From NCBI GenBank assembly GCA_022495005.1, contig JAGYXB010000180.1, forward strand, positions 124,001-188,000: a DNA stretch of 64,000 bases. Reading direction: 5' to 3'. Positions 44,503-55,546 of this stretch are shown piece after piece (within the stretch, counting starts at the first letter, position 1; every line of letters begins with the position of its first letter). The notes under the pieces are model-generated. The model had not been told where the DNA came from and ran no database searches. It worked only from the letters and a program-made list of their open reading frames with translations. The stretch comes from Rhyacophila brunnea (Eukaryota; Arthropoda; Insecta; Trichoptera; Rhyacophilidae). Made by a program: the position numbers and the translations under genes.

Positions 44503-44516
44503 GTTGCCTAGGCAAC
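44503..44516. promoter_or_regulatory. Perfect palindromic X-box (RFX-type site)
   Basis: GTTGCCTAGGCAAC matches the RFX consensus on both strands with a 2-base spacer. About 20 bp downstream is GGCCATTTT, a YY1/Pho-like word. X-boxes often lie just upstream of ciliary genes; no coding sequence was found nearby, so function is unknown. Confidence 0.4.
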
Positions 44517-44821
44517 GAATTTATTATTGTCGGCCATTTTAAATTCCTTACGTAAACAAACGATTAAACGTCAGAGTGACAGTTGTCACTTTAAAAATAA
44601 AAAAAACGAGAAATATTTATATAATTTAGTAATATAAGTTAAAGTGTATAGAAGTAAACCAACAGCGGACCAATAAGCGGCCCTTTTTCTTGAGTGTGTA
44701 ATTTAACAAGATAATTAAGAGTTAGTTTTGGAATCTAGGTTATCACATGTGTTGTTTTTGTTTTGTTACGTCAGAGAAGTATAACTTCTAACGCGCGTAC
44801 ATAAGTACACGCTCCGATATT

Positions 44822-45310
44822 TTTTATTCAACGAATAATTCACAAGAGTAAAGAATGTAAAATTCTAATTATTGAACATACATACTTAATCTAATACAAC
44901 ACTTCCTTAATATTATGACCAATATAAAAAAATCATTTTGAAAAAAGTAAGACACCCCCGCAGGAATCGAACATGCATTGCTATTGGTTATAATATATTT
45001 TCTCAGAAGTGTTTTCAAAATTATGCCTGTTCTATAATTAGAATGTTACATTCTTAAATCTTGTGAATTATCCGTTGAATAAAAAAATTGTTAATTAAAA
45101 ACTATTAACAAGTTCAAGTACCTACCTACTAGTAGGTACTAATGCCTACTTTGATTTAAAATACAAAAGCTAATCGCCAATAGTAGTTCAATTTGGAAAA
45201 CGCTTCAGAGAGTATTAAAAGCCATTAGTTAAAATTTGTCGCAATTGAGTATGACTCCTTTATCATAGTGGTCTATGTGCGTGGGCGCGATACCCGAGAG
45301 ATGCATAATA
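44822..45310. mobile_element. Family T, rearranged copy
   Basis: ATTATTCGTTGAATAAAAAAT-type arms are inverted (44822-44882 and 45027-45088). Between them lies a minus-strand tRNA-like scrap (GACACCCCCGCAGGAATCGA) and the ATTGGTTATAATATATTTTC arm. A second tRNA-like piece on + (45247-45306, CATAGTGGTCTATGTG then GATACCCGAGAGAT) resembles the 19008-19088 core. Confidence 0.5.
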
Positions 45311-45634
45311 TTATGTTTTATCTAATCTTATATAGGTACGATCCCAATATATAAGCTCGATTTGATATAAATAAAAAGGATTTCAAGTTATACACATTTG
45401 TATTTTTATAAAAATCGATGTTTTTTAAAATAAATATAAAAAAAATTAAAACTTTGAATTAGTCAAAAATCTGTATGAGGAAAAGTTGAAAACTTAATAA
45501 CAAAATTTTAATAATAAATATGATCATAAAATATAATGTAATAATAACGTAACTGTGGACGTGCATGTGTAACAAATTCACATTTTTTTACAATTGTAAG
45601 TTTATCTCTGACTTAAAATAAAAAATATTAATTT

Positions 45635-45762
45635 TTTAATGTTTTCAGATACATATTTATTAATTAATGGTTGAAATTGTAAATTATCAAAAAAATTACT
45701 CAAATTGCAAGCTTCGTATTTTCCCCCTTAGGCCTCTGGTAGGTAGAAGCATTCCTCTTAAA
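45635..45762 (+). repeat. Dispersed repeat, second copy of 6315-6445
   Basis: Same orientation; GTTTTCAGATACATATTTAT and TTGCAAGCTTCGTATTTTCC shared. Confidence 0.65.
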
Positions 45763-46164
45763 AATAGGTATGGTGACTTTTATTATACCTTTATAATATC
45801 TAACATAAACTAAATACCAAAAGATAAATCACAGATAGCGCATCGCACACACGGCGAAAGCAAGATGGCGCGCGTCAGTTTTCCTTTTGATCTCGCGAAT
45901 TAATTAATTCCTCCTGGCGCCGTCGCAATCATATACCTAACTCCCGCCCGCATGAAACATTGGAAATCATATTTAAATATTCAAAGGCTTTTACAGTTTT
46001 GTGTCATAACGAGATATTTTTGGGGCACATGCGTGAGGTTTTATTAAAATGCGACCGCCGCATCCTGATGGCTGTGCTGGCCAATATTATTCACAAAAAA
46101 TACACATATTCTCTCTCAGTCTCCAAAGCCATGTAGAATAGTGGTTGTCACGTGAAATTTAACT

Positions 46165-46560
46165 ATGGCCGCTCAATTGACAAAGACAGTTCTATCGAAA
46201 CGTCTGGTGGCCGCACCAAATTTCACTTTTGTTATGATTGAAAAAATTAAAGCTAAAAAAATGGATCAATTTATTTATAGACAAGTCCATTTAATATGCG
46301 GGCACGACCATCAATACGCTGAACGCGTCCTCTGGGGCTGTCCGTTGATGGGATTCGACCGAGCGAAGCTGTTTGCCAGGGTCCGTCTACACACGGGCCC
46401 GATTGGCCGCACCGACTTGATATAAACCAATGCCAACTTTGAGGCATTTGAAAAATTTGCTGCGTCACATGGAGGACGGAATAATTCCAATTTCTCCTTA
46501 CATTCATCACTTTCAACTCCTGACCACTCTGTTTCGGCAGAGTTTCAGTACACGGACACA
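46165..46560 (+). pseudogene. LINE M C-terminal fragment
   Basis: The frame reads CGHDHQYAERVLWGCPLMGFD and, after a stop at 46423, NANFEAFEKFA. A cysteine/histidine cluster with a HVLWDCP-type motif is typical of the C-terminus of R1/I/jockey-group LINE reverse transcriptases. Another copy, on the other strand, is at 54222-55262. The N-terminal 35 or so codons of the open frame look unrelated. Confidence 0.7.
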
Positions 46561-46830
46561 GAGGAAACTTCATCTTATTAAAGATAAATGACGGCAGAGC
46601 AAGTCAAGATTCTTTTTAATTTCTAAAACTCTTTCTTTTAGCACTAAGGTGCATGGTTGCTACTAGGGAATCAAATACCGAGCCAAAATTCTGATCCCGG
46701 GATTTCGGGATTACAACTTGACAATCCCGGGATCCAGGGACTCCACAAACCGCGGCTGCACATACATGGCGGGTGGAGATGGGGAAACTCAAATCAAGAC
46801 ATTTGAACATTTTAGTAAGTACATATGACA

Positions 46831-46979
46831 GGGTTGGCGAACCTTTTTACGTACTCGTGCCAAAATTTCCATAATAATATTTTTCGACTGTCCGACGTGC
46901 CAAGCAGTTTTTCATGGCGAAAAAGTGAAAAAATATTTTCTACGAATTATATTAAGTTTAAAAATTACAATTATTGAGT
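46831..46979. mobile_element. hAT-like terminus, truncated
   Basis: CAGGGTTGGCGAACCTTTTT at 46831 is a hAT-style end. The element runs into LINE L at 46979; no partner end was found. Confidence 0.45.
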
Positions 46980-47435
46980 TTTTTTTTGTGATTTTACCGA
47001 GGCTTTGACTGCGACTCGCTGTCATATCGCCTCTTCTAGAAAGGGATCCGTCGATCAGGTCCTCACTCCTATTCTGTTAAATAACTTTACAATTTTGCCT
47101 AGCTCTTCCGTCTTACCCACCGCCAGGACACCTTTCAATTCGTCGACATTCTCATAGATATCCGCAATTTGCAGCTATACTCTGTGTAGTTCATATTTAG
47201 GGCATTGTAGTGCTATATGTACAATGTCCTCTAAAACATGACATTCATCGCAGAGTTGCGATTCGCTTCTTCCCACGAGGACATCAAATCGTTTGCCCAT
47301 GGTGTGCCCTGTTCTTAGCCTCAGTAGTAACTTACGCTCATTCCTCGTCAAAGAAGACTCTACAAATCAGGATACCTCTCGTGGTGATGGTAGAATAGAC
47401 TTACTCCATTTCCCCTTTTCTAATGATGCTCTAAC
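46979..47435 (-). pseudogene. LINE L fragment, 5'-truncated
   Basis: Same 3' end as 62474-63130 (minus strand ...CCTCGGTAAAATCACAAAAA). The frame reads KGKWSKSILPSPREV, RFDVLVGRSESQLCDECHV, ADIYENVDELKGVLAVGKTE, with stops replacing two codons. Truncated at about 47435. Confidence 0.88.
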
Positions 47436-48124
47436 AACTATTGAGTTATAGATATTCTGTCTTTCGCCGTATTTCTAGCAAAGGCATATCATTTTTTTTT
47501 TAATATATTTTTCTTTGTTTTAAAAATTTTCATAGAGATCATAGAAGTAATATTTAAACCACTGTTCTACCATATATTCTCCATCACTGAACGGTTTTCC
47601 ACCTTTACCGATTATGTTTGAGGCAAAACAACAAGCAGTTATTTATTATATCTGGATGACTGCCGATAATAATTAGTTCCATACGGTTTGTTGATTGAAT
47701 ATTTTTATTTTTAATTGCCTGATCCTAAGTACTGACCTATGCAATTATATATTTACATTAAATGTAATTTTAAAAATAAGGATTTGCCTGCTATTTTTTA
47801 TACAATGCGATATGTTATTTATGCATGAATTTTGTCGTTTCCGTTTGCGCATCGATTGTAAAATAATATTAAAAACAGAAGAAATACACATGCTTATGTC
47901 CTCATTATTTTTTAATATAATGTAAGGTAGGTAATTATATATTTCTTTGTAAAACTTTTGTACAAAAAATATTTTTTAAATTATTATAATATATCCAGCA
48001 TATTTTAGTCGGGAAAATTCATTATTTGGATCATGTTGAGTTCTATAAATTTGTTGTAATTATTATGTATGTTATATGAAATCTCGGCAGATATTAGAAT
48101 ACAATGCATTACAACGCAATTCAA
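47436..48124. other. AT-rich non-coding stretch
   Basis: No recognised feature; open frames are hydrophobic and AT-driven. Confidence 0.35.
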
Positions 48125-48325
48125 TAAGCATTTCATGTAACAACTACTAGTTTAAATTGTCGTAATTTAGTAAGATTCCCGTAGCTTATTTGAAAAAGCA
48201 TACTGGCGCGAATCCAGCAGATACAGGTCAAGTCCCGTAGGGTGTCGTATTTTTTTCTTTCTACAAAATGATTTTTTCTACTGTGTATATGCATGAGATG
48301 TTTTCAAATTATGTATATACAATTC
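48125..48325 (+). mobile_element. Family T copy, + strand
   Basis: ATAAGCATTTCATGTAACAA and ACTACTAGTTTAAATTGTCG are followed by a tRNA-like core (48180-48248: CCCGTAGCTTATTTGAAAAA, GGCGCGAATCCAGCAGATAC, GGTCAAGTCC) and the tail TATATGCATGAGATGTTTTC. Opposite in orientation to 49205-49680. Confidence 0.65.
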
Positions 48326-48825
48326 ATTATGTTTTATTAGTGGGTCTTGGATCTGTAATATGTACAGGAGACGTTGAAATGCGGTCGCCAAAAGTTATAT
48401 CGATAAGTAGGGCTTGGCAAGATGCACCTCAGGGTGTTTGCGCCCATTTCCTTACGGAGTGTTTGTTTATCAAAGTTTGTGAATAACACAGTGTATTAAT
48501 TTGATTTTATACAGCATGTTTGATAAGGAATCAAAATCAAAAGAAACATAAGCTTCCACTGTAGAATGTAGATATAAGATAATGTTTAAATTGTGGTTAA
48601 TTCAATTCATTCATGAATTTTACATCATACATAAGTTTTGTTTGAAGTATTTTTTTACTGCTAGTGTTGATAATGTAGGTACTGCATAGTCACTTAAAAA
48701 ATAATAATATGAGTAGGTAGGTACTGAACCGCGTAGCCGTGAAAGTTATTACACAACGTGAATGGATTCTGTAAAATATTATTTTTACATATATATTAGA
48801 TTTTTTTTGACCATTTTTGTTTTCA

Positions 48826-49060
48826 TACCATGTCCGATCCTAATAGGATCATATGGGCCTCCACAGAGTAGAGGTTTGTATTAACAGATTTTTTTTTTTT
48901 TTACGAGAAATGGATGTCAGCCACATGCTCAACCTATCAGGTCCGTACCCTGACTCACACAGAAATTGAAAAACAATATGTGTACTTGCCAGACCCAGGA
49001 TTCGAACCTGTTACCCACGGCGTGAGAGTCCAACGCTTAATTCGCGCGGCCACCGTGGGT
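48826..49060 (-). mobile_element. SINE1 copy, near full length
   Basis: From CATACCATGTCCGATCCTAA to the head GCGCGGCCACCGTGGGT. B box (minus) GGTTCGAATCC intact. Confidence 0.88.
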
Positions 49061-49199
49061 CGTACCATATCCGATCATAATATGGGCCTCACAAAGTAGA
49101 CGTTTGTATTAACAGATTTTTGGTTATACGAGAAATGGATGTTAGCTACTTGCCCAACCTATTAGGTCCATACTCTGACTTACAACAGAAATTGAAAAA
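49061..49199 (-). mobile_element. SINE1 partial copy in tandem with the previous one
   Basis: CCATATCCGATCATAATATG to GAAATTGAAAAAC; the tRNA-like head is missing. It abuts the preceding full copy head to tail with only a base or two between. Confidence 0.8.
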
Positions 49200-49204
49200 C
49201 CTTT

Positions 49205-49680
49205 CAATATATTGAATATACATAATTTGAAAGCATCTCATGCATATAAACACTAGAAAATAAAAATACGACACCCGACGGGACTTGAATCTGTATCTGC
49301 CGGATTCGCGCCAGTATGCTTTTCCAATTAAGCTATGGGTATCTTATTATATTACGACGATTATAACTAGTAGTTGATACATGAAATGCTAATCGAATTG
49401 CGTTATAATGTTGGCTATCGGTTTTAGTATATTAAATTAAGGTAGGTATCAATTAATTCCTTAATTACAACCGACGTCGCGGATCACTCCATTATTTAGT
49501 TTTTATAACGTAGGTACTTTGACTTGCTAATGATTTAATAAACTATTTCTTTTGTACAACGAATAAGACACATTATTTGAGAATGTAATATTCTATATTG
49601 AATATACCTACGTAATTTGAAAACATCTCATGCATAATATACACATTAGAAAAATCATTTTGTAGAAAAAAGTACATTAG
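49205..49680 (-). mobile_element. Family T copy with repeated end
   Basis: 49208-49260 (TATTGAATATACATAATTTG, CATCTCATGCATA) is repeated directly at 49596-49680, giving a 388-bp period. Between lies a tRNA-like core on the minus strand (49270-49340; GGTATCTTATT boundary, CATAGCTTAATTGGAAAAGC, GATTCAAGTCCCG), then CATGAAATGCTAATCGAATT and ATGTTGGCTATCGGTTTT. Confidence 0.65.
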
Positions 49681-49837
49681 GATATCATCGATTGCTGTGC
49701 TTACTAGATTTGGATATTCAGTTTTCAGTCCCGTCTACCAATTATTATGAAAAGACTTTTGTTAAAATTCGTATAACAATGTTGTAAATTCTCTAATATC
49801 AATGAACTGTTCTTGAGTTGTGATCGTAAGGAGATCT

Positions 49838-50284
49838 ATTTTACAACGTTTTTCTTAGCTCGTATTCTTATTTGTGCAGTGGTTCTTTGTCCGGTACAAA
49901 TCTTGCAATCGATTTTTAACTAATTTCCCTTCCAGTTAGACATTTGAAACTTTTAGAATATATCAGAACACGATGCCAATGCATTTTTTAAATACGTTTA
50001 GCCATCTTCAGGTAGAATTGAATTCATTGTCACTTAATTCTGTCTTGTATGCTAAGTTATTTCGACACCATTATTGGTTGCTAGGGATCTGGGGTCCTAG
50101 CAACTAAATTATTAATATATACGTGCGTTACTATGGAACATGTCAAAATTACATTTCAGTATTATTTTTATCAAGTATATTTTTTTTGATCGTTTAAGCT
50201 AGTCAAGTCAAGTTTATATGATTCAACAGAAATTTTAAAAACGTTGTAAGTACATAAAAAGTTCTTTTCATCTTGTAATTATTT
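49838..50284 (-). repeat. Family R repeat, copy f
   Basis: TTTTACAACGTTTTTCTTAG to TCATCTTGTAATTATTT. Confidence 0.75.
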
Positions 50285-50344
50285 TAATTTAAATTTATAT
50301 TACAGTCGGTGTAATCGCATAGTTGACGTCGCCGTTTTCTGTTA

Positions 50345-50797
50345 TTTTACCACGTTTTTATTAGCTCGTATTCTTGTGTGTCCAGTACATTTTTTTATTG
50401 TTTGTCCAAGATTTGTATTGGACGATTGAAGATTTTCAGCTAACTTCCCGACTAGCTAGACATTTGAAACTTTTAGAATATATCAGAACACGACGACAAT
50501 GCATTCTTTTAATACTTTTAGCCATTTTTAAGCAGAATTGAATTCATTTTCAGTTAGTTCTGTTTTGTATGGAAAGTTATTATTGTTGGTTGGTAAAGGG
50601 GGTCCTAGCAACTAAATTATTAATATATACGTGCGTTACTATGGAAATCAATACGAAATTCTATAATATTTATTCAGTATTTCTATTGAGTGCAATAAAA
50701 AGTTTTTATTAATACATAGAATTGTCAAGTTTATATGATTCAACAGAAAATTTAAAAACGTGGTATGTAAAAAGTTCTTTTTATCTTGTAATTATTT
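50345..50797 (-). repeat. Family R repeat, copy g
   Basis: Direct neighbour of copy f, same strand, 60 bp apart. TTTTACCACGTTTTTATTAG to TTATCTTGTAATTATTT. Confidence 0.75.
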
Positions 50798-51224
50798 TAA
50801 TATGAAGTTTGTATGATATTTTTTCATCTTTAAGTATTATGTCACTCGGTGTACTTCAAAGGAAGACAACTGCATTGGGATGGTTCATAAGAAGAAGACC
50901 TCATTTATAGATTTTTGAAAGCTGTTATGTAGAATTAAAAAAATAGCGTTCCATTTATTGAATTAAAATTATTTGTGATAAAATGAAAATGATCGTCCCG
51001 CCTATAACAAGTTTTATAAATGGAACAAACGATGAGAATCAAAAGATTAACTTATCACATTAGTTAAAAAGTTTTCTCTCTCTCCTTTTTATCAAATAAT
51101 AGTGTTTGTATAAATAAGTGAATTTGTATTCTGACAAATAAAAATAATCTGAATAGATTTCTCGAATCAATTGTCCGATTCACGCACGCCCAAAAATCAC
51201 ACGATAACAATACGTACGCTACTA
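50798..51224. other. AT-rich non-coding stretch
   Basis: No feature recognised. Confidence 0.35.
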
Positions 51225-51450
51225 TTATCAGCCCCGTGGAGCCTCCCGCCGACCCCCGAAGCCTCCCGGCGGGGGCGCGAAACGTATCGGCGCTGGCTAG
51301 GCTCACCGGTCGCCCCCCGCGCCCGCCCGCGCCTATCGATCCGCGAGCCCTTCGCCGCCCCCCGGCCCATCGCCTCTCTAGCCGGCTGGATGTGGATGCT
51401 GTGCAGACTGTCTACTTACACTGTCGTGGAAGACAAATCTTCTACTATGC
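51225..51450 (+). promoter_or_regulatory. GC-rich, CpG-dense island; candidate exon or promoter
   Basis: A sharply bounded GC-rich block (CCTCCCGCCGACCCCCGAAG, CGCCCCCCGCGCCCGCCCGC). A possible acceptor CTATTATCAG ends at 51227 and a possible donor GAT|GTAGGT lies at 51448/51449; two + frames stay open across it, one ending LDVDAVQTVYLHCRGRQIFY. On the minus strand CGACAGT|GTAAGT (about 51407) is an equally good donor, so strand and coding status are undecided. Confidence 0.35.
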
Positions 51451-52069
51451 AGATGTAGGTTCGGTTTATAAAAGTGAAGCTTAAAAAATATAACTTCGAC
51501 TAATGCTTAAATTAGCTGCAAGTCATTTCGCAAATGAAATGTATTTATAGAATATTGCATACATGAGTAGAGTTTAGATGGGCGATGTTTTATATATTTC
51601 TTTAATGTTGTAGATAGCAAGGTAGCTCATTATGTGTACCTCATCACCAGTCTAAGCCTATCCACTGATAGATGAAGGTCCCTCTGACTAATTAAATTGT
51701 TCTCAATAATTTCGATGAGCTTAACTATTTTGTCAATCCATTAATGTCTATTCCTATCATTCAGGCGTTTTATTCTTTAAAAAAATGAGGTACCTATATA
51801 ATATGTAGCAAGGTAGCTCATTCTGTGAAGTTTATCACCAGTCGTCTGAATAGATGAAGGCCCCTCCAACCAATTAAATTGTTCTCAATAATTCCACTGA
51901 GCTTAAATAAATCATCAATCCATAGACTTAAAGGCATATAATTCAGGTGTTTTATACTTCTTGGATACTGCAGGATAACTAAATTTGTACGATAATAATT
52001 GTCTGTCCTTCGAGTTTTGTGTCTAGCTCATTTCGATTTGAAAATGTTAGCGACCTCTGTTACATCATA
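51451..52069. repeat. Short local duplication
   Basis: GCAAGGTAGCTCATT, TATCACCAGTC, GATGAAGG(T/C)CCCTC and AATTAAATTGTTCTCAATAA occur twice, at about 51617-51800 and 51808-51960, in direct orientation. No gene recognised. Confidence 0.6.
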
Positions 52070-52264
52070 GGCGGCCTTCGTAGACCGGTGCGTAAGGCAC
52101 TTATCTTTTATCCAGGGATTCTGGGTTCGATTCTCGGTGAGGTCACAATATATTTATATGTCTTTCTCAAAGCTTGGGTGTTTGATTGCTTTACGTATAC
52201 TACTTCACTACACTACTAGGCCTCATGGCCTGTTGTAGTGTTAAAAAGAATACAATAATAATAA
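52070..52264 (+). mobile_element. SINE2 copy 2
   Basis: Head GGCGGCCTTCGTAGACCGGT, B box GGGTTCGATTCTCGG at 52132, body TTTCTCAAAGCTTGGGTGTT, tail CATGGCCTGTTGTAGTG then AATAATAAT. Confidence 0.8.
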
Positions 52265-52937
52265 TCGTATACCCATGTTTCTTCCCTTATCCAAGCATTA
52301 TGTTCTTTGTATTTTTGTGTCATAGGTAGAATACACCTGTCCACACCACACGGTCTAGCTCTAAAGCTTAAATTACATTTTTAGCAGATTCCCAGGATAA
52401 CCGTCTGGCATGAAAATTCACTTTTGAATCGTTCCCTGGAGTTGTGACCGATTTGGAACATTTCCTATTTTTTGACCACGATCGTGTCGAAGATTACCGA
52501 GAACGTACGAAAATATCCGAATTAACATTGATGTTCCTAGAGTGGCCGCGCGAGTGTGTCCTGCCTTGTGTTTGACATAACAACACAAATTTGACGTTTA
52601 CATAATGAAGGCTGCCTAAATTTATTCATTATTTTAACAGACAATAATAATAAAAAACAAAAATAATAATAACCCAGTAAATACAATTTCACTCATTACT
52701 TGTCTAAATGTCATTTGTTATTTTACTTATAATAATTATTCACACTAGCAACTGAGCGTCTATTATGAACCAATCAAATCAAGTGCCGATGTGATTGAGT
52801 TGGTAGCTGAATCGTTCCGTGTAATTACTGTTTAAAGTCGACGATTGCTCTCGACGATCTGCGAGTCTGTTGATCTAATTAGGCCTTAAGTTTCTGGACC
52901 TCCATTTTGACATTTTTGCGTTTAAGGCACAATAAAG
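52265..52937. other. Non-coding stretch
   Basis: No recognised gene or repeat. Confidence 0.35.
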
Positions 52938-53423
52938 CAGTGGTCCCCAACCCCCGGTCCGTGGATCAAATGGTACCGGACCGCCAAGGAACCCAAGGAA
53001 GGAGATTGCCACCACAGCACTTAAATCCCTATTGCCATTTCCGACATCCTATCTGTGAGAAGCGGGGTTTTCTGCAATGACAGCAACCAAAACAAAACAA
53101 CGTAATGAACTGGCCATAAGCAACACACTTCGGGTGTCATTGTCTCCTATTACCCCCAGATGGAACCGTCTCGTTGCAAAGAAATAAGCTCAGGGTTCTC
53201 ATTGATTTAGCGTTCTAGTGAGTTAAAATGTTAAATCACTTTATATTCATTTTTTTGGTGTAACTGTATTTTATTTTGAAGGCATGTTTAAATACAATTA
53301 AATTAAAATTATTAAATCTAAGCAATCTAAAATATAAACAATCAATGTCCTCCCCTCAGTGGGCTGCGGTAAAATTATCAAGCGTTGACCGGTCCACGGC
53401 GATAAAAAGGTTGGGGACCACTG
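52938..53423. mobile_element. hAT-type MITE (486 bp)
   Basis: Ends CAGTGGTCCCCAACCCCCGG and, inverted, CAGTGGTCCCCAACCTTTTT; GGTCCGTGG / GGTCCACGG inside each end. Flanks CAATAAAG and TAATAGAG are an 8-bp duplication with two changes. No transposase. Confidence 0.85.
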
Positions 53424-53541
53424 TAATAGAGAATCAATTTTATAGACACTATTCAGGCGTCTAAAATATCTGTAGTTACTGAGAGTTTTATATGAGTTTG
53501 TATATATATATTTTAACTATAATGCGTTTTTTAAAAATAAC

Positions 53542-53919
53542 TTTTACATCTATTATTGTTGAAAACATAAATAAATAGGTACATGCTCTCAATATCTTCC
53601 TTCCAAAAATATCTAGTTTATTTTCATATTTTTCTTATAGTGTTAATATAATGTTTAACTCTCCGGTCAATAGTTTTTAGAAATTTTGCGTAATAAATTA
53701 TCAATAATGTAATAAGTAAACACGAAATAGTGACATGGAAAAAATAATAATACTTATGGCAACACACAACTTCCGTCATATTCGAAGTTTGAACCTTCTA
53801 ATTTAATATTTTCTTCTTCGGTTGTTTCCGATCAATCTAAAACTTTTCCAAATTTGAAAATTTAATTTAAATTTGTTCGCCGGTAAAAGTTGAACGATGT
53901 TCGTTGCGGAAATCTGAGA
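53542..53919 (+). repeat. Segmental repeat D, copy A (empty site)
   Basis: Matches 61887-62473 (apart from the SINE2 there) through AAAACATAAATAAATA, TCCGGTCAATAGTTTTTAGA, CAACTTCCGTCATATTCGAA and GTTCGTTGCGGAAATCTGAG. At 53615 it reads AATATCTAGTTTATTTTCAT without the SINE. Confidence 0.85.
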
Positions 53920-54221
53920 AAAATATTTCCTGAAAAGAAGTAAGTATGCTTTATATAAGAATAAATCTTTTAAACATTCAATATTTACACGAAAGGTAAA
54001 AATGAGCTATTTGTCAAAAAATTGGAGCGGTGTGGGGTGAATTAAAAAGAAAAAGTTGAAAATGAGAAGTAAAATCGTTATAACGATGTGAATATAACAC
54101 CGTACCATAAGCTCGGGTCGATATTTACCAGAATAATCTTTTTACTCTCGTCATAAATGGCAACATAGGAACTAAACCACAGACACCAAAATTTTTAATT
54201 TTGTTTTGGAAAGAGGTACGC

Positions 54222-55262
54222 TGTGGTACAAATTTTTAAAATGCATCAGAATTGGCCTTGGTTGATATCAAGTCGGCGTGGCCAATCGGGTCCGTGTGTG
54301 GACCCTGGAAAACAGGTTCGATCGGTCAGATTCCATCAACGGGCAGTCCCAGAGGACGTGTTCAGCGTCTTGATAGTCGTGCCAGCACTATCCCATGTAC
54401 TATCAAGTGAAAACCATACAGTTTGGCTGCGAATAGGGATTGCAATACCGGTATTTCAAAACCGGTATTAAATTATTTATCGATACCGAAATACCGGTTT
54501 CAAAAATCTAAAATATCGGTATTTTCGGTATTAAGAAAGATTTTGAAAATAAACTTAATATTATTTTTTCATTAAGTACTTACAACTATTGTATAATATT
54601 AAATGTAGTGTATAAGATTAATGCTGCCAAACTGCAAATATATTGACTAAAACCAACATAAGTTAAATAATAATAAAACAAATTCCCTCAAATACACTTA
54701 TATAATTATTCTCGCGATGAATTATTAACATATTTTGAAAAAGAAAAGATTCGTGGCAAATATTTCCAATTATTCTATAAATATTGATCAAACGTTGATA
54801 GTACACCTAACAAACGTTGAATTTGAGAGAAATTTTCCTGTACCCTTCTAAAATATTTTGATCTATAGGTACATATTTAAAAAAGTCAACATAATAAATG
54901 TAGTTAGGTTCTTTCGGTTGCTATAATAGTGTTTATTAGATTTTAAGAGCTATATTTATTGATAGGTACCTAGATCTTTTTTTACTATAATATTTTTTGA
55001 CGAATACCGGTATTGAATACGAAATACCGGTATTGATATATTTATTCGGTATTGCAATCCCTAGCTGCTAAGTCACCGTGGCCGGTCAGGAACTGGCTTA
55101 CCCAGTGTGTTGATCTTGTCTCATCTGAAGCCTGCAGGAGACATCTGGAAAAAAGAGATACGTTTGTCGTCCCTTGGTGGATGCTGACCACCTCGACTGC
55201 CATGTATCGAGTGCTATCTTATAGACCAGTGGGTCTATTCTATGCTTATCGACCGCTAAAGT
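54222..55262 (-). pseudogene. LINE M C-terminal fragment split by MITE P
   Basis: On the minus strand: DTWQSRWSAS, TYLFFPDVSC, then (frame change) QFLTGHGDLAA before the MITE, and DYQDAEHVLWDCPLMESDRSN, RVHTRTR after it. FLTGHG and EHVLWDCP are C-terminal hallmarks of R1/I/jockey-group LINEs. The MITE at 54436-55061 lies between the LAA codons and the continuing sequence. Confidence 0.78.
54436..55061. mobile_element. TA-type MITE family P, copy 2 (626 bp)
   Basis: Ends GGGATTGCAATACCGGTATT and, inverted, GGGATTGCAATACCGAATAA. TA flanks both sides (54434-54435 and 55062-55063). Uninterrupted counterpart of 8557-9582. Confidence 0.87.
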
Positions 55263-55546
55263 GATAAAGTGAAAAATATTATCACACTTAGGGTAGGTTT
55301 GTATCAAAATATTAGCACTTATTGTAACAATTACACGAAGCCGGTTTTTATTGTTGCAATAAGTGCTATATTTTAACAGCACCTATCTTGCTGCTGTTAA
55401 AATATCGCACTTATTGCAACAATAAAAACCGGCTTCGTGTAATTGTTACAATAAGTGCTAATATTTTGATACAAACCTACCCTAAGTTTGATACTATTTA
55501 TCAATTTAGTGTTCGATAAGTATAGAATAGACCCACAGACCATGAT
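55228..55546. mobile_element. Foldback element PAL6, nearly perfect
   Basis: Arms of about 150 bp (55231-55377 and 55393-55543) mirror each other: GTGGGTCTATTCTA, TTAGGGTAGGTTTGTATCAA, ATTACACGAAGCCGGTTTTT, CAATAAGTGC. Central ATTTTAACAGCA is shared with PAL4. Arms are so similar that the element is probably young. Confidence 0.8.

Noticed and set aside
32050..50797. CRISPR-like or satellite array from the repeated family R copies
   Set aside because: Copies are irregularly spaced, on both strands and about 450-500 bp long; they are dispersed repeats.
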